A DNA stretch of 64,000 bases from Massilia sp. Se16.2.3 (GCF_014171595.1 NZ_CP050451.1:558001-622000); one strand, 5' to 3'; shown: positions 9,593 to 20,101, counted from the stretch's first letter. Notes: generated from the sequence alone by a model not told the origin. Program-made: numbers and translations.

Positions 9593-10852
9593 CTATTCGA
9601 TGCTGCCGGCGCCGGTGGTGCTGTAGACCCAGCGCGAGACGGCGTTCACGCGTTCGCGGTGCACCGCTTCCGGGATGCGCTCCCTGTTCTCGGCATGGCG
9701 CGCCGCGACTTCGCCGGCGTTGACGGCGCGCGCCGCAGCAAGCGCGCCGAGCAGGTAGGGCCGCTGCGGATACGGCGCGCTGCGCATGGCGTGGGTCTCA
9801 TCGCCGCGTCCGCGCGCATCGCACTCGGCCGCCAGCAGCATGTCGGCAAAGCGCTCGGGTTTACGGAAGGCGTCGCAGCGCTCGAACAGGGTGACGATGG
9901 TGTTTGGACGCAGCTCGCGCGCGCGGCTGACGTTGCCGTGTTCGCGCGCGGTGATCAAGGCCAGGTCGCGGCAATCGTTGGGCACCTTCAGGCGCCGGCA
10001 GACGGCAGTGATGAGTCTGGCGCCCATGCCCTCGTGGCCATGGTGAGCCGGCCAGTTGTCGGACGGTGTGATGCCCTTGCCGAGGTCGTGCATGAGCGCG
10101 GCGAAGCGCACCGCCAGCGTGTGGCCCTGTTCGGCCGCGTAATCGATCACCAGCATCATGTGGACACCCGTGTCCACTTCCGGATGGTGCTTCGGCGGCT
10201 GCGGCACGCCCCATAAGGCGTCGAGCTCGGGCAGGATGCGCGCCAGCGCGCCGCAGTCGCGCAGCACGGCCAGCATCCGCGACGGACGCCCTTCCATCAG
10301 GCCACGTGCAAGCTCCTGCCAGACGCGCTCGGGCACGAGGGCATCGACTTCGCCCGCTTCGACCATCTGCCGCATCAAGGCGAGGGTGTCATCGGCGACG
10401 CGAAAGTCGGGGAAACGCGCGGCAAAACGGGCCAGGCGCAGGATGCGCACCGGGTCTTCGGCGAAGGCGTCCGACACATGGCGGAACACGCGCGCTGCGA
10501 GGTCGCGCTGGCCGCCATACGGGTCGACGATGGTGCCGTCCTCGCCGCGCGCCATCGCATTGATGGTCAGGTCGCGCCGTATCAGGTCCTGTTCCAGCGT
10601 GACGTCGGGCGCGGTGTGGAAGACGAAGCCGTGGTAGCCCGCCGCGGTCTTGCGTTCGGTGCGCGCGAGCGCGTATTCCTCCTGCGTGTCCGGGTGCAGA
10701 AACACGGGAAAATCCTTGCCGACCGGGCGGAAGCCCGCGGACAGCATCTGATCGGGCGTGGCGCCGACGACGACGTGGTCGCGGTCCTGGACCGGCAGCC
10801 CGAGTAGCTCGTCGCGCACGGCGCCGCCGACGACGTAACTGCGCATCGCCAT
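9593..10852 (-). CDS. cca: Multifunctional CCA tRNA nucleotidyltransferase / HD phosphohydrolase
   Basis: Adds and repairs the 3' CCA end of tRNAs; the proteobacterial form also carries 2'-phosphatase and phosphodiesterase activity. The 419-residue chain starts with the class II nucleotidyltransferase signature ([12 protein letters not shown] and RDHVVVG), continues with [10 protein letters not shown] and [15 protein letters not shown], and has a C-terminal HD domain ([11 protein letters not shown]), as in the 412-residue E. coli enzyme. Its ATG overlaps the stop of the upstream glutathione S-transferase gene (TGATG), so the two are translationally coupled; a second in-frame ATG lies two codons on. 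The ORF is intact. Confidence 0.93.
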   Translation of the reverse strand: MAMRSYVVGGAVRDELLGLPVQDRDHVVVGATPDQMLSAGFRPVGKDFPVFLHPDTQEEYALARTERKTAAGYHGFVFHTAPDVTLEQDLIRRDLTINAMARGEDGTIVDPYGGQRDLAARVFRHVSDAFAEDPVRILRLARFAARFPDFRVADDTLALMRQMVEAGEVDALVPERVWQELARGLMEGRPSRMLAVLRDCGALARILPELDALWGVPQPPKHHPEVDTGVHMMLVIDYAAEQGHTLAVRFAALMHDLGKGITPSDNWPAHHGHEGMGARLITAVCRRLKVPNDCRDLALITAREHGNVSRARELRPNTIVTLFERCDAFRKPERFADMLLAAECDARGRGDETHAMRSAPYPQRPYLLGALAAARAVNAGEVAARHAENRERIPEAVHRERVNAVSRWVYSTTGAGSIE

Positions 10853-11568
10853 CAGCCCGGCAGTTCGCTGTCGTGCAGCGGCGTCGCGTCGGTCTCCGCC
10901 ATCGCCTCTTCCACCCAGCGCGCCACCGCCGGATGGGCCAGCATGCGGTCGCAATAGGCCTGCAGCGCCGGCGCCAGCGCCACGCCGTAGGTCCTGAAGC
11001 GCATCACGACCGGTGCATAAAAGGCGTCGGCGATGGAAAAATCGCCGAACAGGAAGCCGCGGTGGCCGAAGCGCGCCAGGCACTCTTCCCAGATCTCGCA
11101 GATGCGGCCGATGTCGGCCTGGGCGCCGGGCGTGCGTCCGCGGCCCGGCAGGCGTGCCTGGATGTTCATCGACATGTCGTTGCGCAGGGCCCCGAAGCCC
11201 GAGTGCATCTCGGCGACCACGGAACGTGCCAGCGCGCGCGCGGCCACGTCCTGCGGCCACAGGTGTTTATCCGGGAACTGTTCGGCCAGGTATTCGCAGA
11301 TGGCGAGACTGTCCCAGACCGTCATCTCGCCGGCCAGCAGCACCGGCACCCGGCCCGCGTGCGAATAGCGCGCGATGTTGGCGGCGGTGTCGGGCTGGTC
11401 GAGCAGCACGCGCACTTCGGTGAACGGAATGTTGAAGGCAACGGCCGCCACCCAGGGCCGCATCGACCACGACGAGACATTCTTGTTGCCGATGACGAGC
11501 GTGAGGCCGGGCTTGCGCGCCTGTTCCAGCGTGTTCGAGAGGGTCGGGTCGAGTTCCGTGGTCTGCAT
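10852..11568 (-). CDS. Glutathione S-transferase family protein
   Basis: A cytosolic glutathione S-transferase of 238 residues. The N-terminal thioredoxin-like domain starts after about 20 extra residues ([18 protein letters not shown], probable active serine in the SSWS segment) and contains the cis-Pro motif GRVPVL and the [10 protein letters not shown] helix that binds the glutathione gamma-glutamyl group. The all-helical C-terminal domain contains [15 protein letters not shown]. It is coupled to cca through a one-base overlap. The physiological substrate is unknown. Confidence 0.88.
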   Translation of the reverse strand: MQTTELDPTLSNTLEQARKPGLTLVIGNKNVSSWSMRPWVAAVAFNIPFTEVRVLLDQPDTAANIARYSHAGRVPVLLAGEMTVWDSLAICEYLAEQFPDKHLWPQDVAARALARSVVAEMHSGFGALRNDMSMNIQARLPGRGRTPGAQADIGRICEIWEECLARFGHRGFLFGDFSIADAFYAPVVMRFRTYGVALAPALQAYCDRMLAHPAVARWVEEAMAETDATPLHDSELPG

Positions 11569-11651
11569 GGCTTTCCTGGTTGAGATGCCGCCCGCGCGCT
11601 GGGGGCGCGGGCCGGCCGGTTAAGGTAAAACAGCAAATGGGGAGCAGAAGC

Positions 11652-12612
11652 TCAGCGCCCGGCGCGGGTGCGCAGGCGATCGAGCGGTTCGCCCTGCGCC
11701 AGGTAATGCGGCGCCACCGCTTCCAGCGGGGTGAGCTTGATTCCCAGCGAGGCCGCTGTCAAGTCCCCGATGGCGGGGTCGAGCACGTTGTCGACCTTCA
11801 TCGAGTCGAGGTTGTCGCGCGTGAGCAGCGGTTCTCCCGGCAGCAGCTCGAAGAGGGCCGCCTGCAGGCGCGCCAGCGGCGGCGGCAGCTCGACGACCTT
11901 GCGTTCGCAGCCCGCATAGCGCCCGGCCAGGCGCACGAGTTCAGCCAGCGTGTAGATGTTCGGCCCGCCCAGCTGGTAGACCGGTGGCGCGTGTGGTCGT
12001 CGCGCAAGGCGTGCAGGAAGGCCGTGGTGACGTCCCCACGTACACCGGCTGGAATACCGCCGAGGCACCCGCCAGCGGCACGACCGGCAGGTGGCGCTGG
12101 AGTTTGGCGAACATCGTCAGGAAATGGTCCCCGGGCCGAACACGACCGAGGGCCGGAAGATCGTCGCGGCCACCTCCGGGCGGCTGCGCGCGGCCAGTTC
12201 GCCGTCGGCCTTGGAGCGCGCGTACATCGACGGCCCCTGCGCGTTCGCCCCCAGCGCGCTCATGTGCAGGTAGCGCGGCACGCCGGCCGCGAAGCAGGCA
12301 TCGACGATGCGCCGCGGCAGGTCGACGTGGGCGCGCCGGAATTCGGCGCCATAGGGCTGGCCGCGGCCGCCGTGCAGCACGCCGACCAGGTTGATCGCGG
12401 CCGTGCGCCCGGCCAGCAGGGTGCGCAGCGTGGCGCCGTCGTGAATGTCGGCTTCGACCACGTCGACCCCTGGCAGCATCGTGAGGTGGCGCACGCGCGC
12501 CTCGTGGCGCGTCGGCACCGGGGGTGGGAATACCCTCCTGCGCCAGCAGCGCCACCAGGTGGCCGCCGATGAAACCGGAACCGCCGAATACCACCACTTG
12601 CGGATCACGCAT
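11652..12612 (-). CDS. NDUFA9-like NAD(P)-dependent epimerase/reductase (multiple frameshifts)
   Basis: Extended short-chain dehydrogenase of the complex I NDUFA9/atypical SDR group. The Rossmann start is clear (VVVFGGSGFIGGHLVALLAQEG), followed by ADIHDGATLRTLLAG, a SALGANAQGPSMYARSKADGE stretch whose Y-x3-K fits the catalytic pair, and a C-terminal part with YQLGGPNIYTLAELVRLAG. These pieces sit in different frames. At least three, probably four, switches lie near 12530, 12130, 12045 and 12000. With so many breaks it may be a true pseudogene, but each break is in a G/C run and the coding signal between them is strong. The start ATG at 12610-12612 precedes the glycine-rich loop directly. Confidence 0.68.
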
Positions 12613-12642
12613 GGGTTCCTCGCCAGGGTCGACAATGGAAAA

Positions 12643-14711
12643 TCAAGGCAGGCCGCTGCTGGCGCCGCGCGGCGCGATCGTGCCCGTGCGCGCCTTGAGC
12701 GATTGCGGCCGCCGTTCGAACAGTGCAGCGTAGTTGGTAGCGTTCGACATCACATTGCGTACATAGGTTCGGGTTTCCGAATACGGGATCGATTCGACGA
12801 ACACCGCCCCTTCCATCGGCGCTTCGAGCAGGCCGCGCCAGGTGCGCGAGCGGGACCGGGCCGGCGTTGTAGGCGGCGGTGGCCAGCACCTGCGAGCCGC
12901 CGGCGTTTTCCAGCACCATGTTCATGTAATTGGTGCCGAGGGTGATGTTGGTGCGCACGTCATGCAGCATGCTGTGGACGAAGTCGCCCAGGCCGATTTT
13001 CGCTGCCACCCACTTGCCGGTGGCCGGCATCACCTGCATCAGGCCGGCCGCGCCGACGCCCGAGCGGGCTTCGCTGATGAAGCGCGATTCCTGGCGGATC
13101 AGGCCGTAGACCCAGGCCGCATCGAGCGACAGGTTGCGCGCGGTCGGCTGCAGGATCTCGTTGTGCGGCGCCGGGAAACGCTGGCTGTAGTCGAATTCAG
13201 TGCGCGTGCGCAGCGAAGTTTCGACCATCCGCTCGAGCAGCTCGTTGCGGCGCGCGTACTCGGCCGCGGCCAGCAGCTGGCGCTCGGACAGCGAACGCAG
13301 GGCCCAGTTCCACTCGCGGTTGCCTTCGGGGCGCAGCCGCAGCTGGTAGAACTTCATGGCCTGGCGCATGGCCGGCAGCGCTGCGACCGCATTGATTTCG
13401 GCCTGGGTGGGCGGCGCGGCGGCCGGGGGAATCGTCACCAGCTCGCCCAGCTCTTCCATCGCCAGCTGGCCATAAAAATTGTTCTGGGTGGCGACGCGAC
13501 GGAACAAAGCCTCGCCCTCCCTCGCGCCGCCCTTGCGCCACGTGGGCGCGCCCGAGCCAGTAGACCCAGCCGGACTCGTCGCGCAATGGCGTCGGCATCG
13601 ATTCGATCGTGGCCGCCACGGTACGCCAGTCGCCGCGGCGCAGCGCCATGCGGGTTTTCCATTCGCGCTGGAAGTTCGTCAGCGGCGCGCCTTCGGCCCG
13701 CTGCCAGTAATCGTGGGCTTCGGGAGAAAGCGTGATCGAGGCGGCCAGCGCCACGTTGGCCCAGCCGATCGCGCGTTCCTCGGCCGTGAGCTTGTCGCTG
13801 TTCTTGTTGAGGGCGACGCTGGCCAGCCTGAGGCTGGTACGGGCCATGCGGCCGAGCGCGACCAGGTAGATTTCGCGCTCGGCGCGCGTGGTGCCGATGC
13901 CGCGCGCCATCGCCACCGCCGGCACGTCGACGGCCTGGGCCGCGCGGGTGTCGGAGGCGCCCAGCAACAGGGCAATGCGGCGCGACGGCCCGGTGGCGCC
14001 CATCTCGCCGGCCAGGCGCAGTTGCGCCAGTAATTCTTCCCGGCTGAGCTGGCCCGTTTGCGCCAGCTGCGCCATCAGGGCGGCGCAGGCTTCACCATAG
14101 GCCGGTGGATTGACCAGCAAGCCGCGCGCTTCAGGCGCGACGCGCTCGCCGCGCATGGCACGCGCCAGCAAGGCATAGCAGCGTACCTGCAGGTCGTCGC
14201 CGCGGTTGACGAGCGCCAGCTCGCGCTCGAAATTGCTCCAGTCGCGCTGGCGGCCCAGTTCGAGCAACCAGTCAAGGCGCAGGCGTTCCGCCACCGCGCT
14301 GCCCTCGTGGCGGCGCAGCAGCGCGCGGATTTCCTCGGCGCCGGCCTCGCGCAGGCGCGGTTTGAGACGATAATAGTCGACATACGCGGCCAGCACGTAA
14401 TTCGGCAGGCGCGATGCCAGCGCGTTGGCGCGGGCGCTGTCGTTCTGGCGCGCGGCTTCGCGCAACAGCAGGAAGTTGTCGTCGTCGGCGCTGGAGGCAT
14501 TCATCGCGGGCGGCAGGCCGGGCGCGGCAGGCACCGTGGCGGCACCGGGTACGGGCGGAATGGTCGACGGAGCGGTGGCGGCCGGCGCGGCAGGCCGGAA
14601 GACAGGCGCCGGCGGTGGTGCCTCGGCCAGGACAGCGGCGTTGGAAGCAGCCAGGACTGCGCCGGCGAATAATTTCCACGGAAACTTCAACACAGCAATT
14701 ACACCCTTCAT
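12643..14711 (-). CDS. Soluble lytic murein transglycosylase, Slt70-like (two frameshifts)
   Basis: Periplasmic enzyme that cleaves peptidoglycan glycan strands to 1,6-anhydro products. An N-terminal signal peptide (FAGAVLAASNAAVLAEA) and a Pro/Ala linker lead into a long alpha-superhelical U-domain (about residues 75-480), then the C-terminal SLT domain with catalytic Glu in GLIRQESRF, the GLMQVMPATG motif and AAYNAGP. The chain changes frame near 13515 (GAGGGAGGGCGAGG) and again near 12855 just after AAYNAGP; the restored end reads SIPYSETRTYVRNVMSNATN, a normal Slt C-terminus, and stops at 12643. Both look like base-count errors. It is divergent from the 5-formyl-THF cyclo-ligase region. 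Confidence 0.82.
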
Positions 14712-14717
14712 TGGATC

Positions 14718-15476
14718 ATGACCGGCGAATCAAGAATACCATGCGCATCCGTTGCGCAACCGTGGCAGGCCTCTGGCGTAGCGGGGCTCCCGGACGGCGC
14801 GCCGGAAGCGCCATCCACCCATAGCGTCGCACAGGCAGGCCCCGCGCAATCGCGCGATCAGCAGGGTAAAGGCGGCGATGGTGCAGGAACGCAACAACTT
14901 CACGACAGCGCAGCGGCACAGGACGCGAAAGCGGCCAAGGCGGCACTGCGCAAAGCGCTCAAGGCAGGCCGCGCCGCGCTCGACGACGCGGATAAAGCCG
15001 CACACGATGCCCGCATCGGCGCGCAGGTGCTGGCCTGGTGGCGCCGCACCCGTCCGCCGCTATTGGCCGTCTACTGGCCCCTGAGCGGCGAGCCGGACTT
15101 GATGGAAGCTTACCGGGCGCTGGCAGCCGAGGGCGCCGCGTTGGCGCTGCCGGTGGTGGTGGAGCGCCATGCGCCGCTGGCGTTTGCCGAATGGCTCCCC
15201 GGGGAAGCGATGGCGCTCGATCCGCTCGGGGTGACGGTGCCGGCGCAGCTGCGCCTTGTCGCGCGTCCACCGGCGCTGCTGGTGCCCTGCCTCGGCTACA
15301 ACGAACACGGCTACCGGCTCGGCTATGGCGGCGGCTTCTATGACCGCACGCTGGCGGGCGGCGTTCGTCCGGCAACGCTGGGCGTGGCCTATGCTTGCCA
15401 GCTGGCGGCATTCGATGCCGACGTCCACGATGTGCCGCTCGACCTGATCGTCACCGAGGATAGCGCGCTCGAATGA
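14718..15476 (+). CDS. 5-formyltetrahydrofolate cyclo-ligase (start uncertain)
   Basis: Converts 5-formyl-THF to 5,10-methenyl-THF with ATP, returning stored folate to one-carbon metabolism. The C-terminal signature GYGGGFYDR is intact and the fold covers about 14935-15473. The first ATG in the open frame (14718) would add some 75 low-complexity residues that the family lacks, and no ATG, GTG or TTG lies nearer in this frame. An ATG at 14878 in another frame has a good ribosome site (AAAGG) and would join the conserved part if one base were miscounted near 14915-14930; I think that is the true start. The 14.74-14.88 kb stretch is more likely non-coding. The gene converges on metF. Confidence 0.8.
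   Translation: MTGESRIPCASVAQPWQASGVAGLPDGAPEAPSTHSVAQAGPAQSRDQQGKGGDGAGTQQLHDSAAAQDAKAAKAALRKALKAGRAALDDADKAAHDARIGAQVLAWWRRTRPPLLAVYWPLSGEPDLMEAYRALAAEGAALALPVVVERHAPLAFAEWLPGEAMALDPLGVTVPAQLRLVARPPALLVPCLGYNEHGYRLGYGGGFYDRTLAGGVRPATLGVAYACQLAAFDADVHDVPLDLIVTEDSALE
14745..14895 (+). ncRNA. ssrS: Candidate 6S RNA upstream of the cyclo-ligase
   Basis: In many proteobacteria 6S RNA, which sequesters sigma70 RNA polymerase, is encoded just before 5-formyl-THF cyclo-ligase. Here about 150 bp with no convincing coding signal occupy that place. It can form a long interrupted hairpin: GTTGCG at 14751-14756 faces CGCAAC at 14890-14895, and GCGGGGC at 14781-14787 faces GCCCCGC at 14839-14845. The 3' half (CAGGGTAAAGGCGGCGATGG) loosely resembles the E. 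coli 6S 3' strand. I have no covariance score, and the ends are guesses. Confidence 0.28.
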
Positions 15477-15497
15477 CAGGATGATGAAGGCGTAAAA

Positions 15498-15530
15498 AAA
15501 ACCGGCAACGCGTTTGCGCTGCCGGTTTTT
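15498..15530. terminator. Bidirectional terminator between cyclo-ligase and metF
   Basis: A near-perfect stem (ACCGGCAACGC facing GCGCTGCCGGT, TTT loop) is flanked by an A run on the left and TTTTT on the right, so it can terminate both converging genes. Confidence 0.85.
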
Positions 15531-15547
15531 CCATGCCCGCGCCTGCT

Positions 15548-16381
15548 TTAGCGGCTGGCGAGGCGCTGCCAGATCGCCGTGGTGGCGGCGGCCTGGTTCA
15601 TGCTGTAGAAGTGCAGGCCCGGCGCGCCGCCGGCCATCAGGCGCTCGCACAGGTTCGTGACCACGTCGAGACCGAATGCCTTGATCGATGCGCTGTCGTC
15701 GCCGAAACTGGCCAGTTTCAGGCGTACCCAGCGCGGAATCTCGGCGCCGCACATGTCGGAAAAGCGCGACAACTGCATGTAGTTGGTGATCGGCATGATG
15801 CCGGCGACGACAGGCACGTCGATGCCGAGCTTGCGCGCATTGTCGACGAACTGGAAATAGGCGTCGGCGTTATAGAAATACTGGGTGATGGCGCCATTCG
15901 CGCCGGCCCCGATCTTGCGCGCGAAGTTCTGCAAGTCGTCCTGGGGCGACCGGGCTTGCGGGTGCATTTCCGGATACGCCGCCACTTCGATATGGAACCA
16001 GTCGCCGGTTTCACCCCGGATGAACTCGACCAGTTCATTCGCGTAGCGCAGCTCGCCCGCCCCGCCATAGCCGCTTGGCAAATCGCCGCGCAGGGCCACC
16101 AGGCGGCGGATGCCCTTGTCCTGGAACTGCTTCAGGATGGTGCGGATGGAATCGCGCGTGGCACCGATGCAGGACAGGTGGGGAGCGGCCAGGTGGCCGT
16201 CGGCCATGATGTCGAGCACCGTGTCGAGCGTGCCCTGCTGGGTGGAGCCGCCGGCGCCGAAGGTGACCGAAAAATATTTCGGATTCAGTTCCGCCAGTTG
16301 GCGCCGGGTGGCGCGCAGCTTGTCCGCGCCCTCGGGCGTTTTCGGCGGAAAAAACTCGATGCTGAAATTATGCGTGTCCAT
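15548..16381 (-). CDS. metF: Methylenetetrahydrofolate reductase (NAD(P)H)
   Basis: Reduces 5,10-methylene-THF to 5-methyl-THF, the methyl donor for methionine synthesis, using FAD in a TIM barrel. The 277 residues cover the whole bacterial family: FSIEFFPPKTPEG at the N-terminus with the catalytic Glu, VTFGAGGST, the ALRGDLP FAD-binding turn and the GIMPITNY segment. The ORF is intact. Its ATG lies 14 bp inside the end of the small membrane-protein gene, so the two are coupled, and the likely transcript begins at the SAH riboswitch before ahcY. The block ends at a shared bidirectional terminator. Confidence 0.96.
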   Translation of the reverse strand: MDTHNFSIEFFPPKTPEGADKLRATRRQLAELNPKYFSVTFGAGGSTQQGTLDTVLDIMADGHLAAPHLSCIGATRDSIRTILKQFQDKGIRRLVALRGDLPSGYGGAGELRYANELVEFIRGETGDWFHIEVAAYPEMHPQARSPQDDLQNFARKIGAGANGAITQYFYNADAYFQFVDNARKLGIDVPVVAGIMPITNYMQLSRFSDMCGAEIPRWVRLKLASFGDDSASIKAFGLDVVTNLCERLMAGGAPGLHFYSMNQAAATTAIWQRLASR

Positions 16382-16721
16382 CGTCTTTGAGGAGCAAGGT
16401 GGAAAGCGCCCACGAAATCACGCTGTACAGGATCGCCGCCAGGAAGGCTGACCAGAAACCATCGACATGGAAGCCATCGATCCAGCTCGCCACCACCCAG
16501 AACAGGACGGCATTGATGACCAGGATGAACAGCCCCATCGACAGCAGCGTGACAGGCAAGGTCAACAATACCAGCAGGGGCCGGATCAGCGTATTGACCA
16601 GGCCCAGCACGAGTGCCGCGACCAGGGCGGTGACGAGGTTGTCGACGACGACGGAATGCATCAGGTAAGGCAGGGCCATCAGCGCGGCGGCGTTGATCAG
16701 CCAGGTCAGGAGCAGGCGCAT
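16368..16721 (-). CDS. Small four-helix membrane protein, phage holin family (YvlD-type)
   Basis: A 117-residue integral membrane protein with four hydrophobic helices (for example LLVLLTLPVTLLSMGLFILV) and a short charged tail (LLKDDGHA). The family is named after phage holins, but most members, like this one, are chromosomal and of unknown function. There is no lysis cassette or other phage gene nearby. It overlaps metF by 14 bp and lies downstream of ahcY, an order I recall from other Burkholderiales, which suggests co-expression with the methyl cycle and not a lytic role. Confidence 0.85.
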   Translation of the reverse strand: MRLLLTWLINAAALMALPYLMHSVVVDNLVTALVAALVLGLVNTLIRPLLVLLTLPVTLLSMGLFILVINAVLFWVVASWIDGFHVDGFWSAFLAAILYSVISWALSTLLLKDDGHA

Positions 16722-16844
16722 GTGCAGCTTTCGTGTGCGTTTTCTTGTTGTTGGGTACGGTCAGGGCGCACGCGGCGCCCTGCCGTGCTGGCGATGAGTT
16801 GCCGAAGGCGTCCCCGGCAGCGGCGAAGCCGGCCGGGGACGCGC

Positions 16845-17040
16845 TAAGTACTCGACCGGAAATTAACGTGAATTTTGACAAACAGAACCGGACGTGCCGG
16901 TTCGGATGCGGTGCAAGGCGGCGAGCGCGCCAAGGCGGCGCGCCGCAGTGCGAGCACTGCCCCGCAAGCGGACGCGAGCCAACGCAGCAACGCGCCGGTT
17001 CTGGCAGCCAAAAACACGTTTATTTCTCGGCGAGTACTTA
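16845..17040. mobile_element. MITE-like element with ~50-bp imperfect terminal inverted repeats
   Basis: The 196-bp stretch begins TAAGTACTCG and ends CGAGTACTTA (perfect 10-bp ends). Comparing the left end with the reverse complement of the right end, 22 of the first 26 bases agree, and the CAGAACCGG block recurs in both arms about 40 bp in. Both outer ends are TA, as expected for elements that duplicate a TA target (IS630/Tc1 type). It encodes nothing and lies only 11 bp from the ahcY stop, within the 330-bp gap before the holin-like gene. The rest of that gap holds an 11-bp GC hairpin (16808-16842) with no T tract. Confidence 0.6.
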
Positions 17041-17051
17041 CACCTTACCGA

Positions 17052-18464
17052 TCAATAACGGTAGTGATCCGGCTTGTACGGACCTTCCTGCTTCACCGAG
17101 ATGTAGGCAGCCTGTTCTTCGGTCAGGGTGGTCAGTTGCGCGTTCAGCTTCTTCAGCTGCAGGCGTGCAACCTTTTCGTCCAGGTGCTTTGGCAGCGTGT
17201 AGACGCCGACCGGGTACTGCTCGGTATTGGCGAACAGTTCGATCTGGGCGATGGTCTGGTTCGCGAACGACGAGCTCATCACGTACGACGGGTGGCCGGT
17301 ACCGCAGCCGAGGTTCACCAGGCGGCCTTCGGCCAGCAGGATGATGCGGCGGCCCGACGGGAAGATCACGTGGTCGACTTGCGGCTTGATGTTTTCCCAC
17401 TCGTACTTCTTGAGCGCCGCGACTTCGATTTCGTTGTCGAAGTGACCGATGTTGCAGACAATCGCCTGGTCCTTCATCTTGAGCATGTGCTCTTCGGTGA
17501 TGACATGGTAGTTGCCGGTGCAGGTGACGAAAATGTCGCCGTGTTCGGCAGCATAGTCCATCGTCACGACGCGGTAGCCTTCCATCGCGGCCTGCAGCGC
17601 GCAGATCGGGTCGATTTCGGTGACCCAGACTTGCGCCGACAGGGCGCGCATCGCTTGCGCCGAACCTTTACCGACGTCACCGTAACCGGCGATGACGGCG
17701 ACTTTGCCGGCGATCATGACGTCAGTGGCGCGCTTGATGCCGTCGACCAGCGACTCGCGGCAACCGTACAGGTTGTCGAACTTCGACTTGGTGACGGAAT
17801 CATTGACGTTGATTGCCGGGAAGGCGAGTTTGCCTTCCTGGTGCATCTGGTACAGGCGGTGCACGCCGGTGGTGGTTTCCTCGGTCACGCCCTTGATACA
17901 TGGCAGGCGCTTCGAGTACCACTGCGGGTCGGTCGCGAGGCGGCCCTTGATGGCATTGAACAGGCAGATTTCTTCTTCCGAACCCGGGTTGGCCAGGACG
18001 GAGATATCCTTCTCGGCGCGCGTGCCCAGGTGCAGCAGCAGCGTGGCATCGCCGCCATCGTCGAGGATCATGTTGGCGTGCTTGTCGCCCGGCCATTCGA
18101 AGATGCGGTGGGTGTATTCCCAGTATTCGTCCAGCGTTTCGCCCTTGATGGCGAACACCGGCGTACCGACCGAAGCGATGGCGGCGGCGGCGTGGTCCTG
18201 GGTCGAATAGATGTTGCACGAGGCCCAGCGCACTTGCGCGCCGAGGGCTTCCAGCGTGCGGATCAGCACGGCGGTCTGGATGGTCATGTGCAGCGAACCG
18301 GCAATGCGCGCGCCCTTCAGGGGCTGGGTGGCGGCATATTCTTCGCGGATTGCCATCAGGCCCGGCATCTCGGTTTCGGCGATGCGGATTTCCTTCTCGC
18401 CCCAGGAGGCCAGGGAGATGTCGGCAACGAGGAAGTCTTGGGTTTGTTTCAGTACGGCGCTCAT
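17052..18464 (-). CDS. ahcY: Adenosylhomocysteinase (S-adenosylhomocysteine hydrolase)
   Basis: Splits SAH into adenosine and homocysteine with tightly bound NAD, removing the product inhibitor of methyltransferases. The 470-residue chain has the NAD loop [13 protein letters not shown] near residue 260 and the invariant C-terminus PDHYRY. The ATG at 18462-18464 is preferred over an in-frame GTG one codon earlier because the ribosome site (GGAGG) is correctly spaced only for the ATG. An SAH riboswitch lies 26 bp upstream, so expression should rise with the substrate. It appears to lead an operon with the holin-like gene and metF, interrupted by a MITE-like element. Confidence 0.96.
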   Translation of the reverse strand: MSAVLKQTQDFLVADISLASWGEKEIRIAETEMPGLMAIREEYAATQPLKGARIAGSLHMTIQTAVLIRTLEALGAQVRWASCNIYSTQDHAAAAIASVGTPVFAIKGETLDEYWEYTHRIFEWPGDKHANMILDDGGDATLLLHLGTRAEKDISVLANPGSEEEICLFNAIKGRLATDPQWYSKRLPCIKGVTEETTTGVHRLYQMHQEGKLAFPAINVNDSVTKSKFDNLYGCRESLVDGIKRATDVMIAGKVAVIAGYGDVGKGSAQAMRALSAQVWVTEIDPICALQAAMEGYRVVTMDYAAEHGDIFVTCTGNYHVITEEHMLKMKDQAIVCNIGHFDNEIEVAALKKYEWENIKPQVDHVIFPSGRRIILLAEGRLVNLGCGTGHPSYVMSSSFANQTIAQIELFANTEQYPVGVYTLPKHLDEKVARLQLKKLNAQLTTLTEEQAAYISVKQEGPYKPDHYRY

Positions 18465-18489
18465 CACGCCCTCCTTTCAATTGAAAAAA

Positions 18490-18560
18490 GTAACGTGAGC
18501 GCGGTTGCTGGATATCCGAGCCTGGCGAAAAGGAATCTTTTCGTCGCAACGCTCCTCGGA
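18490..18560 (-). promoter_or_regulatory. SAH riboswitch (ahcY leader)
   Basis: On the minus strand the ahcY leader carries the conserved SAH aptamer blocks in order: CCGAGGAGCGTTGCGACG, a short variable hairpin (AAAAG-ATTC-CTTTT), CCAGGCTCGG, then GCAACCGCGCTCAC. The CCGAG/CTCGG and GAGCG/CGCTC pairings that build the pseudoknotted aptamer are intact. Members of this class sit before ahcY or metH in proteobacteria and turn expression on when SAH accumulates. A TAAACT hexamer just upstream (near 18570) could be the -10. Confidence 0.9.
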
Positions 18561-18661
18561 ACGGGGTAGTTTAGCACGTCTGCGCGGCGGTGTTGGTCGC
18601 CGGGTCTTTTCACGATGCGGTGGTGTGTGCGCTTGCAACAAAGCTTCAACGGCCACGCATC

Positions 18662-18827
18662 GTAGGGTGGGCTCCGCCCACGCGGTATGGACGCATGCAT
18701 ACCGCCAGTGTCGCAGCGCAAGAAACCTCAAGCATTGAGTTCGACATCAGGAATGCCGTGATCGCTGCTTCGATCACTATCCCGATAGTCATCGGCCGCA
18801 TACCCGCGTGGGCGGAGCCCACCCTAC
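18662..18827. repeat. Paired REP (REPIN-like) hairpin element
   Basis: Two copies of a 28-29-bp repeat, GTAGGGTGGGCTCCGCCCACG followed by CGGTATG, lie head-to-head at 18662-18689 and 18799-18827 with 109 bp between. Each copy is itself a small palindrome (GGGCtccGCCC). The pair sits between metK and the ahcY riboswitch and contains no ORF. A second pair with the same core is at 48.4-48.6 kb. With the riboswitch it accounts for most of the 408-bp gap. Confidence 0.8.
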
Positions 18828-18872
18828 AACTGCGAGCATCGACCCTCGTGGCCAATGCCCACTTTTACTACA

Positions 18873-20039
<1,167 letters not shown>

Positions 20040-20059
20040 GAAGGCTCCAGTTACTGTTC

Positions 20060-20089
20060 AAAAATAGCCGCAGCAACCTTGCCTGCGAC
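20060..20089 (-). promoter_or_regulatory. Terminator-like hairpin in the metK leader
   Basis: Minus-strand sequence GTCGCAGG-CAAGGTTG-CTGCGGC forms a 7-8 bp stem and is followed at once by TATTTTTG, the layout of an intrinsic terminator, 20 bp before the metK ATG. It could act as an attenuator. No known SAM-sensing aptamer is recognisable beside it, and only about 6 nt separate it from the predicted transcription start, so it may instead be a stabilising 5' hairpin. Confidence 0.45.
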
Positions 20090-20101
20090 GCTTTAGCGAC
20101 A

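Noticed and set aside
16368..16721. Phage holin as a sign of a prophage.
   Set aside because: The family is mostly chromosomal, and no lysin, tail or capsid gene occurs in the window.
16808..16842. 11-bp GC hairpin as a terminator between ahcY and the holin-like gene.
   Set aside because: No T run on either side, and metF is expected to be downstream on the same transcript.
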